Assembly (NCBI RefSeq): GCF_013387465.1 | Contig: NZ_VYGV01000004.1 | Span: forward strand, 103,822-167,821 | DNA from: Hydrogenophaga aromaticivorans | GTDB taxonomy: Bacteria > Pseudomonadota > Gammaproteobacteria > Burkholderiales > Burkholderiaceae_C | Reading direction: 5' to 3' | DNA length: 64,000 nucleotides | Part shown: piece after piece, positions 52,967 through 61,840 of the stretch | Numbering within the stretch: the stretch's first letter is position 1 | How the letters are laid out: each line of letters opens with the position of its first letter | Notes under the pieces: model-generated | Seen by the model: the letters and a program-made list of their open reading frames with translations, nothing else | What the model was told of the DNA's origin: nothing | Database searches by the model: none | Position numbers and translations under genes: made by a program

Positions 52967-54625
52967 ATGAACACCAAAGCAAACCTGTCTGCTTCGGGCG
53001 CCGCTGCCGGCGACCACGGGGCCGACATCGCCGACTGGCGGCCCGAGGACGAGCGTTTCTGGGAAACCAGAGGCAAAAAAATCGCCTACCGCAACCTCTG
53101 GATCTCGGTGCCCGCGCTGCTCTGCGGCTTCGCGGTCTGGGGCATGTGGGGCATCATCACCGTGCAGATGCTCAACCTGGGCTTTCCCTTCACCCAGGCC
53201 GAACTCTTCACGCTGACCGCCATCTCGGGCATCGCCGGCGCCACCATGCGCATCCCGGCCTCCTTCCTGGTGCGCCTGGCCGGTGGCCGCAACACCATCT
53301 TCCTCACCACCGCCATGCTGCTGGCCCCGGCCATTGGCACCGGCGTGGCGCTGCAGCATCCCGAGTGGCCGCTGTGGGTGTTCCAGCTGCTGGCGCTGTG
53401 GTCGGGCGTGGGCGGTGGCAATTTCGCCAGCTCCATGTCCAACATCAGCACCTTCTTTCCGAAGCGGCTGCAGGGCACGGCGCTGGGCCTGAACGCGGGC
53501 CTGGGCAACTTCGGCGTGACGACGATGCAGATCGTGATTCCGCTGGTGATGACGCTGCCGTTGCTGGGCGCCTTCGGTGGTGAGCCCATGACACTGGTGA
53601 AAGACAGCGGCTGGATCTTCGGCAAGATCGCCGCCGGCACGCCCACCTGGATCCAGAACGCCGGCTTTGCCTGGGTGATCTCGCTGATTCCCCTGTCGAT
53701 CCTGGCCTGGTTCGGCATGAACAACCTGAAGACGGTGTCGCCCGATGCCGGCAATCCGATCGCCGCGTTCGCCAAGGTCACCTACCTCTACACCCTGGCC
53801 TTCATCCCGGCCATCTTCATGCTCTATCTGTACCTGCCGGCCCCCACCGGCCTGGGCATCTTGAACATGTGGGTGGCGATCCCGCTGGACATCATCCTGG
53901 CGCTGCTGATGATGAAGCTGGCGGCCTTCGGCCCCATGAAAGAGGGCGTGAGCAAGCAGTTCGCGATCTTCCGCAACAAACACACCTGGTCGCTCACCGC
54001 GCTCTACATCGTCACCTTCGGCTCCTTCATCGGCTTCTCGATGGTGCTGCCGCTCGCCATCACGGTGATCTTCGGCTTCCAGCACGTGGCCGATGCGGCC
54101 GGTGTCATGACGCACACGCTGAAAAACCCGAACGCGCCCTCGGCCCTGACCTACGCCTGGATCGGCCCCTTCGTCGGTGCCGCCGTGCGCCCCCTCGGCG
54201 GCTGGATCTCCGACAAGGTCGGAGGCTCCATCGTCACCCAGGTCATCTCGGCCGTGATGGTGTTCGCTTCCGGCGCGGTGGGTTACGTGATGATGATGGC
54301 CTACGGCTCGGCCACACCCGAGCAGTACTTCCCCGCCTTCATCGGCCTGTTCATCGTGCTGTTCTTTGCCAGCGGCATCGGCAACGGTTCGACCTTCCGC
54401 ACCATCGGCGTCATCTTCGACCGCCAGCAGGCCGGCCCCGTACTGGGCTGGACCTCGGCCGTCGCCGCCTACGGCGCCTTCATCGCCCCGGTGGTGATCG
54501 GCGCGCAGATCAAGGCCGGCACGCCGCAGTTCGCGATGTACGGCTTCGCCATCTTCTACGCCGTCTGCCTGGTCTTGAACTGGTGGTTCTACCTGCGTGC
54601 TGGCGCTGAGATCAAGAACCCATGA
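52967..54625 (+). CDS. narK2: NarK2-type nitrate/nitrite antiporter (MFS)
   Basis: A 552-residue major facilitator with 12 or more helices. It has the long N-terminal WRPEDERFWETRGKKIAYRN segment and two nitrate-signature stretches: GVGGGNFASSMSNISTFFPK and SGIGNGSTFRTIGVIF. NarK2-type proteins exchange nitrate for nitrite. In Paracoccus and others NarK1 and NarK2 are fused in one protein; here they are separate neighbours in order. The stop codon is followed by a 380 bp region with two structured repeats before narG. Confidence 0.93.
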   Translation: MNTKANLSASGAAAGDHGADIADWRPEDERFWETRGKKIAYRNLWISVPALLCGFAVWGMWGIITVQMLNLGFPFTQAELFTLTAISGIAGATMRIPASFLVRLAGGRNTIFLTTAMLLAPAIGTGVALQHPEWPLWVFQLLALWSGVGGGNFASSMSNISTFFPKRLQGTALGLNAGLGNFGVTTMQIVIPLVMTLPLLGAFGGEPMTLVKDSGWIFGKIAAGTPTWIQNAGFAWVISLIPLSILAWFGMNNLKTVSPDAGNPIAAFAKVTYLYTLAFIPAIFMLYLYLPAPTGLGILNMWVAIPLDIILALLMMKLAAFGPMKEGVSKQFAIFRNKHTWSLTALYIVTFGSFIGFSMVLPLAITVIFGFQHVADAAGVMTHTLKNPNAPSALTYAWIGPFVGAAVRPLGGWISDKVGGSIVTQVISAVMVFASGAVGYVMMMAYGSATPEQYFPAFIGLFIVLFFASGIGNGSTFRTIGVIFDRQQAGPVLGWTSAVAAYGAFIAPVVIGAQIKAGTPQFAMYGFAIFYAVCLVLNWWFYLRAGAEIKNP

Positions 54626-54665
54626 AGACACTTCTGGGCAGCTTTTGTTCGGGCCTCAGGCCGGC

Positions 54666-54739
54666 GTGGCGCTCCGCTTCGTCCGTGTCCCCCGCCCACT
54701 GCGTGGGCTCCTCCTTTACCTACCGAAGCGGAGCGCCAC
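54666..54739. repeat. Structured element A: conserved 40 bp core in a 16 bp perfect stem
   Basis: GTGGCGCTCCGCTTCG (54666-54681) and CGAAGCGGAGCGCCAC (54724-54739) form a perfect 16 bp inverted repeat. Between them is a 40 bp core (54682-54721) with its own hairpin GCCCACTGCGTGGGC and the sequence GGCTCCTCCTTTACCT. The same core recurs inverted in element B, but with a different flanking stem. It lies in the narK2-narG gap. There is no U-tract. Confidence 0.7.
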
Positions 54740-54810
54740 ACCGTCCCGAGTCTGCAAACGATGTTGGCGCACAAAGGCGCTCATTCATTGCGCACCAACC
54801 ACGCAGACAG

Positions 54811-54902
54811 CCGAGGGCAGTGGGGTGCACGGTTCCGGGAGGTAAAGGAGGAGCCCGCAGGGCGGGGGACACGGACGGAACCGTGTGCCCCGCTGCCCTC
54901 GG
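54811..54902. repeat. Structured element B: the same core, inverted, in a different 27 bp stem
   Basis: Left arm 54811-54837 and right arm 54876-54902 pair over 27 positions; the only three departures are G-U wobbles if read as plus-strand RNA. The 36 bp core (54840-54875) is the reverse complement of the element A core, with the inner hairpin reduced to GCCCGCAGGGC but still paired. The rest of the gap up to narG (54903-55006) is A/C-rich leader with a GGAG site before the narG ATG. Confidence 0.7.
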
Positions 54903-55006
54903 CCTCCACAAAAGCAGGCACGCAAAAGCAGCCCAAAAGCCCTGCCCAAAAAACCAAACAGCAAGCTGCCAATGACCCCAACAACACACACCAACCGGAG
55001 CGCCAC

Positions 55007-58000
55007 ATGAGCCACTTTCTGGACCGATTGACCCACTTCACCCTGCCCAAGGAAGCCTTCTCGGGCAACCACGGCCTGACCACCAACGAAGACCGCACCT
55101 GGGAAGACAGCTACCGCAACCGCTGGGCGCACGACAAGATCGTGCGCAGCACCCACGGCGTGAACTGCACCGGCAGCTGCTCTTGGAAGATCTACGTCAA
55201 GGGCGGCATCGTCACCTGGGAAACCCAGCAGACCGACTACCCGCGCACGCGCTGGGACATGCCCAACCACGAGCCACGCGGCTGCGCACGCGGCGCCTCG
55301 TACAGCTGGTACCTGTATTCCGCCAACCGTGTGAAGTACCCCATGGTGCGCGGCCGCCTGCTCGAACGCTGGCGCGCGGCGCTCAAGGTGAGCAAGAGCC
55401 CGGTGGACGCCTGGGCGCTGATCCAGCAGGACGCCAACGCCCGGCGCGACTACCAGCAGGTGCGCGGCATGGGTGGCTTCGTGCGCAGCACCTGGGACGA
55501 GGTCAACCAGCTGATCGCTGCGGCCAACGTCTACACCATCAAACAGCACGGCGCCGACCGCATCATCGGCTTCTCGCCGATCCCCGCCATGTCCATGGTG
55601 AGCTACGCCGCCGGCTCGCGTTACCTGTCGCTCATTGGCGGCGTCTGCATGAGCTTCTACGACTGGTACTGCGATTTGCCGCCCGCCAGCCCGCAGGTCT
55701 GGGGTGAGCAGACCGATGTGCCCGAGTCGGCCGACTGGTACAACAGCTCGTTCATCATCGCCTGGGGCAGCAACGTGCCCCAGACCCGAACGCCCGACGC
55801 CCACTTCTTCACCGAGGTGCGCTACAAGGGCGCGAAGACCGTGGCGGTCACGCCCGACTATTCCGAGGTCGCCAAGCTCTCCGACCTGTGGCTGCACCCC
55901 AAGCAGGGCACCGACGCCGCGCTCGCCATGGCCATGGGCCACGTGGCACTGAAAGAGTTCTATTTCCCCGACGGCGGCAAGGCCCGGTCCAGCTATTTCG
56001 ACGACTACGCCCGCCGCTACACCGACCTGCCGCTGCTGGTGATGCTGAAGGAACACACCCTGCCCGACGGCACGGTGACCATGGTGCCCGACCGCTACCT
56101 GCGCGCCAGCGACTTCAACGGCAAGATGGGCCAGAAGAGCAACCCCGAGTGGAAGACCGTGGCCTTCGACACCGACGGCAAAGCGGTGTTGCCCAACGGA
56201 TCCATCGGCTTCCGCTGGGGTGAGCCCGGCCGCGAAGACGAAGGCAAGTGGAACCTGGAGTCCAAAGAGGCGCGCGGCAACAGCGATGTGAAGCTCAAGC
56301 TGTCGGTGATCGAAGACGGCGAACAGGACCACCAGGTGGTGGACGTGGGCTTCCCGTATTTCGGTGGCAACGCCACGCCCCACTTCACCGCCAACGCACA
56401 GAACGGCGAGATCAACCACGCCAAGGTACCGGCCGTTCGCCTGCGCCTGGGCAAGGCCGGTGAAGAACGTTACGCGATGGTCGCCACCGTGTTCGACCTG
56501 CAGGTCGCGCAGTACGGCATCGACCGCGGTCTGGGCAGTGGCGCCAAAGACTTCAACGACAACGCCGCCTACACCCCGGCCTGGCAGGAAAGCATCACCG
56601 GTGTGCCACGCGACCAGGTCATCACCGTGGCGCGACAGTTCGCCGACAACGCCGACAAGACACACGGTAAATCCATGGTGATCATCGGCGCGGCCATGAA
56701 CCACTGGTACCACGCCGACATGAACTACCGCGGCGTCATCAACCTCTTGATGATGTGTGGCTGCATCGGTCAGAGCGGTGGCGGCTGGGCGCACTACGTG
56801 GGCCAGGAAAAGCTGCGCCCGCAAACCGGCTGGGTGCCGCTGGCCTTTGCCACCGACTGGGTGCGCCCACCGCGCCAGATGAACAGCACCAGCTTCTTCT
56901 ACGCCCACACCGACCAGTGGCGCTACGAGAAGCTCGGTATGGACGAGATCGTTTCGCCCACGCTGAGCGCTGCCGACAAGGCCGCCTTCAGCGGCAGCAT
57001 GATCGACTTCAACGTGCGCGCCGAGCGCATGGGCTGGTTGCCCAGCGCACCGCAGCTCAAGACGAATCCGATGCAGGTCGTGCGTGACGCCCAGGCCGCC
57101 GGCCTGGACGCCAAGGACTACGTGGTCCAGGCGCTGAAAGACGGCACGCTGGAGATGAGCTGCGAAGACCCGGACGCGCCGCAGAACTGGCCGCGCAACA
57201 TGTTCGTGTGGCGCTCCAACCTGCTGGGCTCCAGCGGCAAGGGCCACGAGTATTTCTGCAAGCACCTGTTGGGCACCGAAAACGGCGTGCAGGGCAAGGA
57301 CCTCGGCAAGGACGACGCCAAGCCGGCCGAAGTGACGTGGCACCCGAACGCGCCGCAAGGCAAGCTGGACCTGCTGGTCACGCTCGACTTCCGCATGAGC
57401 ACGACCTGCCTGTACTCCGACATTGTGCTGCCGACCGCCAGCTGGTACGAGAAGAACGACCTCAACACCAGCGACATGCACCCCTTCATCCACCCGCTGT
57501 CGGCGGCGGTGGACCCGGTGTGGCAGGCGCGGTCGGACTGGGAAATCTACAAGGGCTTTGCCAAGACCTTCAGCGAGGTCTGCGTGGGCCACCTGGGCGT
57601 GGAAAAAGAGGTGGTGCTCACGCCCATCATGCACGACACCCCCGGGGAAATGGCGCAGGCCTTTGAGGTCAAGGAATGGAAGAAGGGCCATTGCGAACTG
57701 ATCCCCGGCAAGACCGCGCCGCAGATCGCCGTGGTCGAGCGCGACTACCCCAACACCTTCAAGCGCTTCACGGCCCTGGGGCCACTGCTCGACAAGCTGG
57801 GCAACGGTGGCAAGGGCATCGGCTGGAAGACCGGCACCGAGGTCGAGCAGCTCGGCCAGCTCAACGGCAAGACGCTGGACGAGGGCGTGTCGCAGGGCAT
57901 GCCAAAGATCGTTACCGACATCGACGCCTGCGAGGTGATCCTGCAGCTCGCGCCCGAGACCAACGGCCACGTGGCGGTGAAGGCCTGGGAAGCGCTGGGC

Positions 58001-58834
58001 AAGCAGACCGGGCGTGACCACACCCACCTGGCGATCTACCGCGAAGACGAGAAGATCCGCTTCCGCGACATCCAGGCACAGCCGCGCAAGATCATCAGCT
58101 CGCCCACCTGGAGCGGTATCGAGAGCGAGACGGTGAGCTACAACGCCGGCTACACCAACGTGCACGAATACATTCCATGGCGCACCCTCACCGGTCGCCA
58201 GCAGTTCTACCAGGACCACCCCTGGATGATCGCCTTCGGTGAAGGCCTGGCCAGCTACCGGCCGCCGGTGGACCTGAAGACCACCGAGGGCATCCACAAC
58301 ATCAAACCCAACGGCCACAAAGAGATCCAGCTCAACTTCATCACGCCGCACCAGAAGTGGGGGATTCACTCCACCTACAGCGACAACCTGATGATGCTCA
58401 CGCTGAACCGCGGCGGCACCGTGATCTGGCTCAGCGAAGACGACGCCAAGAGCGCCGGCATCGTGGACAACGACTGGGTCGAGCTGTTCAACATCAACGG
58501 CGCCGTGGCGGCCCGCGCGGTGGTGAGCCAGCGCGTCAACCCCGGCATGGTGATGATGTACCACTCGCAGGAAAAGATCATCAACACCCCCGGGTCGGAG
58601 ATCACCGGCGTGCGCGGCGGCATCCACAACTCGGTGACCCGCATCGTGCTCAAGCCCACCCACATGATCGGCGGCTACGCGCAGCTCAGCTACGGCTTCA
58701 ACTACTACGGAACCATCGGCACCAACCGCGACGAGTTCGTGGTGGTGCGCAAGATGGACAAGGTCGACTGGCTCGACACACCGGCGGACGACCACCTGGT
58801 CCGCGCCTACCAGTCGCAGGGTGAAAACCCCTGA
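55007..58834 (+). CDS. narG: Respiratory nitrate reductase alpha subunit NarG
   Basis: Molybdo-bis-MGD catalytic subunit, 1275 residues, from ATG 55007 with GGAG; the frame is open upstream but those codons lie in the leader. MSHFLDRLTHF and DSYRNRWAHDKIVRSTHGVNC are typical NarG starts, with the FS0 cluster His and Cys in HGVNCTGSCSW. The active-site Asp lies in WYNSSFIIAWGSNVPQ. Family landmarks also include MCGCIGQSGGGWAHYVGQEK, HPFIHPLSAAVDP and TPHQKWGIHSTYSDN. It reduces nitrate to nitrite on the cytoplasmic face and has no cleaved signal. It heads narGHJI. Confidence 0.97.
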   Translation: MSHFLDRLTHFTLPKEAFSGNHGLTTNEDRTWEDSYRNRWAHDKIVRSTHGVNCTGSCSWKIYVKGGIVTWETQQTDYPRTRWDMPNHEPRGCARGASYSWYLYSANRVKYPMVRGRLLERWRAALKVSKSPVDAWALIQQDANARRDYQQVRGMGGFVRSTWDEVNQLIAAANVYTIKQHGADRIIGFSPIPAMSMVSYAAGSRYLSLIGGVCMSFYDWYCDLPPASPQVWGEQTDVPESADWYNSSFIIAWGSNVPQTRTPDAHFFTEVRYKGAKTVAVTPDYSEVAKLSDLWLHPKQGTDAALAMAMGHVALKEFYFPDGGKARSSYFDDYARRYTDLPLLVMLKEHTLPDGTVTMVPDRYLRASDFNGKMGQKSNPEWKTVAFDTDGKAVLPNGSIGFRWGEPGREDEGKWNLESKEARGNSDVKLKLSVIEDGEQDHQVVDVGFPYFGGNATPHFTANAQNGEINHAKVPAVRLRLGKAGEERYAMVATVFDLQVAQYGIDRGLGSGAKDFNDNAAYTPAWQESITGVPRDQVITVARQFADNADKTHGKSMVIIGAAMNHWYHADMNYRGVINLLMMCGCIGQSGGGWAHYVGQEKLRPQTGWVPLAFATDWVRPPRQMNSTSFFYAHTDQWRYEKLGMDEIVSPTLSAADKAAFSGSMIDFNVRAERMGWLPSAPQLKTNPMQVVRDAQAAGLDAKDYVVQALKDGTLEMSCEDPDAPQNWPRNMFVWRSNLLGSSGKGHEYFCKHLLGTENGVQGKDLGKDDAKPAEVTWHPNAPQGKLDLLVTLDFRMSTTCLYSDIVLPTASWYEKNDLNTSDMHPFIHPLSAAVDPVWQARSDWEIYKGFAKTFSEVCVGHLGVEKEVVLTPIMHDTPGEMAQAFEVKEWKKGHCELIPGKTAPQIAVVERDYPNTFKRFTALGPLLDKLGNGGKGIGWKTGTEVEQLGQLNGKTLDEGVSQGMPKIVTDIDACEVILQLAPETNGHVAVKAWEALGKQTGRDHTHLAIYREDEKIRFRDIQAQPRKIISSPTWSGIESETVSYNAGYTNVHEYIPWRTLTGRQQFYQDHPWMIAFGEGLASYRPPVDLKTTEGIHNIKPNGHKEIQLNFITPHQKWGIHSTYSDNLMMLTLNRGGTVIWLSEDDAKSAGIVDNDWVELFNINGAVAARAVVSQRVNPGMVMMYHSQEKIINTPGSEITGVRGGIHNSVTRIVLKPTHMIGGYAQLSYGFNYYGTIGTNRDEFVVVRKMDKVDWLDTPADDHLVRAYQSQGENP

Positions 58835-58862
58835 GCCCACTGCCCTTCATTCGGAGTCAAAC

Positions 58863-60395
58863 ATGAAAATACGCGCTCAAATCGGCATGGTGCTCAACCT
58901 GGACAAGTGCATCGGCTGCCACACCTGTTCGGTCACCTGCAAGAACGTCTGGACCAGCCGGCCCGGGGTGGAATACGCCTGGTTCAACAACGTCGAGACC
59001 AAGCCCGGCATCGGCTACCCCAAGGAGTGGGAAAACCAGGACAAGTGGAACGGGGGCTGGGTCCGCAAGGCGGACGGTTCCATCGTCCCCAAGCAGGGTG
59101 GCAAGTGGTCGCTGCTGATGAAGATCTTCAGCAACCCCAACCTGCCGCAGATCGACGACTACTACGAGCCCTTCACCTTCGACTACGACCACCTGCAGTC
59201 GGCGCCGGAGATGAAGCACGCGCCCACAGCCCGGCCGCGTTCGCTGATCACCGGCAAGCGCATGGAGAAGATCGAGTGGGGCCCGAACTGGGAAGAGATC
59301 CTGGGCGGCGAGTTCAGCAAGCGCAGCAAAGACGCGAACATGGACGGTTTCGAGCAGGCCCAGAAAGACATGATGGGTCAGTTCGAGAACACCTTCATGA
59401 TGTACCTGCCGCGCCTGTGCGAGCACTGCCTGAACCCGGCGTGTGTGGCTTCGTGCCCCTCGGGCTCGATCTACAAGCGCGAGGAAGACGGCATCGTGCT
59501 GATCGACCAGGACAAGTGCCGCGGCTGGCGCATGTGCGTCAGCGGCTGCCCCTACAAGAAGATCTACTACAACTGGAAAAGCGGCAAGGCCGAGAAGTGC
59601 ATCTTCTGCTACCCGCGCATCGAAGCCGGCCAGCCCACGGTGTGCTCCGAGACCTGCGTCGGGCGCATCCGTTACCTCGGCGTGCTGCTGTACGACGCCG
59701 ACCGCATCGCTGAGGCCGCGAGCACGCCCAACGAGATCGATCTCTACCAGGCCCAGCTCGACCTGTTCCTCGATCCGAACGACCCCCAGGTGATAGCGCA
59801 GGCGCGCATCGACGGCATCCCCGACGCCTGGATGGCCGCGGCCCGCCAGAGCCCGGTCTACAAGATGGCGGTGGAGTGGAAGGTGGCCCTGCCGCTGCAC
59901 CCCGAGTACCGCACGCTGCCCATGGTCTGGTACGTGCCACCGCTCTCGCCCATCACCGCCTCGGCCAACGCCGGCATGCTGAGCCAGAACGGCGAGATCC
60001 CGGACGTGTCGCAGCTGCGCATTCCGGTCAAGTACCTGGCCAACCTGCTGACCGCCGGCGACACCGGCCCGGTGGTGCGCGCGCTCGAACGCATGCTGGC
60101 CATGCGCTCCTACCAGCGCACCAAACACGTGGACGGCCTGGTCAATCAGGACGTGCTCGACCAGGTCGGCCTCACCGCCCGCGAGGTGGAAGAGATGTAC
60201 CGGTACATGGCGATCGCCAACTACGAAGACCGCTTCGTGATCCCGACCACGCACCGCGAATACGCCGAAAACACGTTCAACGTGAAGGGCGGTTGTGGCT
60301 TCAGTTTCGGCAACGGCTGCTCCGAAGGCGAGACCGAAACCAGCCTGTTTGGCAGCGAGAAGAAGCGCACCATCCCCATCAAGCTGGAGGCATGA
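58863..60395 (+). CDS. narH: Respiratory nitrate reductase beta subunit NarH
   Basis: Electron-transfer subunit, 510 residues, with three [4Fe-4S] and one [3Fe-4S] cluster. The cysteine sets are CIGCHTCSVTCKNVW, CEHCLNPACVASCPSG, CRGWRMCVSGCPYKK (Trp instead of Cys marks the [3Fe-4S] site) and CIFCYPRIEAGQPTVCSETC. It moves electrons from NarI to NarG. The start follows narG by 28 bp. The C-terminus has the usual LFGSEKKRTIPIKLEA. Confidence 0.97.
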   Translation: MKIRAQIGMVLNLDKCIGCHTCSVTCKNVWTSRPGVEYAWFNNVETKPGIGYPKEWENQDKWNGGWVRKADGSIVPKQGGKWSLLMKIFSNPNLPQIDDYYEPFTFDYDHLQSAPEMKHAPTARPRSLITGKRMEKIEWGPNWEEILGGEFSKRSKDANMDGFEQAQKDMMGQFENTFMMYLPRLCEHCLNPACVASCPSGSIYKREEDGIVLIDQDKCRGWRMCVSGCPYKKIYYNWKSGKAEKCIFCYPRIEAGQPTVCSETCVGRIRYLGVLLYDADRIAEAASTPNEIDLYQAQLDLFLDPNDPQVIAQARIDGIPDAWMAAARQSPVYKMAVEWKVALPLHPEYRTLPMVWYVPPLSPITASANAGMLSQNGEIPDVSQLRIPVKYLANLLTAGDTGPVVRALERMLAMRSYQRTKHVDGLVNQDVLDQVGLTAREVEEMYRYMAIANYEDRFVIPTTHREYAENTFNVKGGCGFSFGNGCSEGETETSLFGSEKKRTIPIKLEA

Positions 60396-60399
60396 GGTC

Positions 60400-61101
60400 A
60401 TGAGCCTGTTTTCTTCATCCCCTCCCCAGGCCCGCCTGACGCTGCGCGTGCTGGCGCACCTGTTGCGCTACCCCGACGCGGCGTTCCGCGCCCACACCGC
60501 CGAATTGCAGCAGGCGCTGCGCACCGAAGCGGCCTTGCCGACCGCCCGGCTGGCCGAACTCGACGCGCTGCTCAGGCACCTGGCCACCCAGCCGGCGCTG
60601 GACATCGAGTCCGAGTACGTCGAGCTGTTCGACCGCGGCCGCCGCACCGCGCTGCACCTGTTCGAACACGTGCACGGCGACTCGCGCGACCGCGGCCCGG
60701 CCATGGTGGACCTGATCCAGACCTACGAAAAAGCCGGGCTGTACCTGGGCCCCGACGAGCTGCCCGACTATTTGCCGGTGGTGCTGGAATTCGCCTCCAC
60801 CCAGCCGCCCCAGCAGGCGCGTGAATTCATGGGCGAGATCGCGCACATCGTGCGTGTGATCTTCAGCGCGCTGGCCGGTCGCCAGAGCCCCTACGCCAGC
60901 GTGCTGGCGGCGGTGCTGGAGCTGGCGGGCGAGAAGGCCGAAGCCGTGGCTGTTGCACCCGAGCCCGAGATGGACGAGAGCTGGGCGGAGCCCGAGGTGT
61001 TCGGCGGCTGCTCGACCGAGGGCCAGGCCAAACCGAACCAGCCGCAGCCCATCCACATCGTCAGAAAAGCACCCCATCCTTCTTCAGGAGAGCCGGCATG
61101 A
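60400..61101 (+). CDS. narJ: Nitrate reductase assembly chaperone NarJ
   Basis: A 233-residue TorD/NarJ-type chaperone that binds NarG before cofactor insertion. The landmarks are LRVLAHLLRYPDAAF, ESEYVELFDRGRRTALHLFEHVHGDSRDRGPAMVDL and LYLGPDELPDYLPVVLEF. ATG 60400 is 4 nt after the narH stop. The stop overlaps narI (ATGA). The C-terminal ~50 residues are proline- and acid-rich (EPEMDESWAEPEVFGGC). Confidence 0.95.
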   Translation: MSLFSSSPPQARLTLRVLAHLLRYPDAAFRAHTAELQQALRTEAALPTARLAELDALLRHLATQPALDIESEYVELFDRGRRTALHLFEHVHGDSRDRGPAMVDLIQTYEKAGLYLGPDELPDYLPVVLEFASTQPPQQAREFMGEIAHIVRVIFSALAGRQSPYASVLAAVLELAGEKAEAVAVAPEPEMDESWAEPEVFGGCSTEGQAKPNQPQPIHIVRKAPHPSSGEPA

Positions 61102-61811
61102 ACACGCTGCACAACTTCTTCTTCAACGTCTACCCCTACATCTGCTTGTCGGTGTTCCTCATGGGCAGCCTGGCGCGCTTCGACCGCGACCAGTACACCT
61201 GGAAAAGCGATTCGTCCCAGCTGCTGCGCAAGGGCCAGCTCAGGTGGGGCAGCAATCTGTTCCACATCGGCATCCTGTTCCTGTTCTTCGGCCACGCCGT
61301 GGGCTTGCTCACGCCGCACTTCTTCTATGAAGGCATCATGGATGCGTCGGTCAAGCAGCGCCTGGCCATCTACGCGGGCGGTACCGCTGGCGTGCTATGT
61401 TTCGTGGGGCTGACCCTGCTGCTGCACCGCCGCATCTTTGACGACCGCATCCGCCTCACCAGCCACCGCACCGACATCGGCATCCTGGTCATCCTGTGGG
61501 TGCAGCTGGTGCTGGGGCTGATCACGCTGCCCTATTCGTATTCGCACGCCGATGGCAGCGCCATGCTGGTGCTGGCCGAGTGGGCGCAGCGCATCGTCAC
61601 CTTCCGCCCCGACGCGGCCGCCCTGGTGACCATGGACTGGCCCTACAAGGTGCACCTGGTGCTGGGCATGACGATCTTTCTGCTCTTTCCCTTCTCGCGT
61701 CTGGTGCACGTGTGGAGCGGCTTCGGTACGCTGGCCTATGTGGTTCGCCCCTACCAGGTGGTGCGCAGCCGCAAGCTGGGCCTGACGCCGAACGACCCCC
61801 GCCAGCCGTGA
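61098..61811 (+). CDS. narI: Respiratory nitrate reductase gamma subunit NarI
   Basis: A 237-residue membrane cytochrome b with five helices and two haems b. It oxidises quinol at the periplasmic face. The landmarks are FFNVYPYICLSVFLMGSLARFDRDQYTWKSDSSQ, GSNLFHIGILFLFFGHAVGLL (haem His), HLVLGMTIFLLFPFSRLVHVWS (haem His) and YVVRPYQVVRSRK. It starts in an overlap with narJ and ends just before the ppiC start. Confidence 0.96.
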   Translation: MNTLHNFFFNVYPYICLSVFLMGSLARFDRDQYTWKSDSSQLLRKGQLRWGSNLFHIGILFLFFGHAVGLLTPHFFYEGIMDASVKQRLAIYAGGTAGVLCFVGLTLLLHRRIFDDRIRLTSHRTDIGILVILWVQLVLGLITLPYSYSHADGSAMLVLAEWAQRIVTFRPDAAALVTMDWPYKVHLVLGMTIFLLFPFSRLVHVWSGFGTLAYVVRPYQVVRSRKLGLTPNDPRQP

Positions 61812-61840
61812 GCGCTTCCACCATGAACCAGGAACTTGCC

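Noticed and set aside
51521..54631. Open frame of about 1000 codons on the minus strand across narK1 and narK2
   Set aside because: It is a low-complexity His/Gln/Arg-rich shadow of the two transporters, with no family match I can name.
54761..55006. A longer NarG with an 82-residue N-terminal extension
   Set aside because: The frame is open by chance through the leader and structured element B. NarG proteins start with the MSHFLDRL-type sequence at 55007, which also has a GGAG site.
54785..58840. Very long open frame on the minus strand across narG (about 1350 codons)
   Set aside because: It is the shadow of narG caused by high GC and strong third-position bias. Its translation has no recognisable domain, while the plus strand encodes a full NarG.
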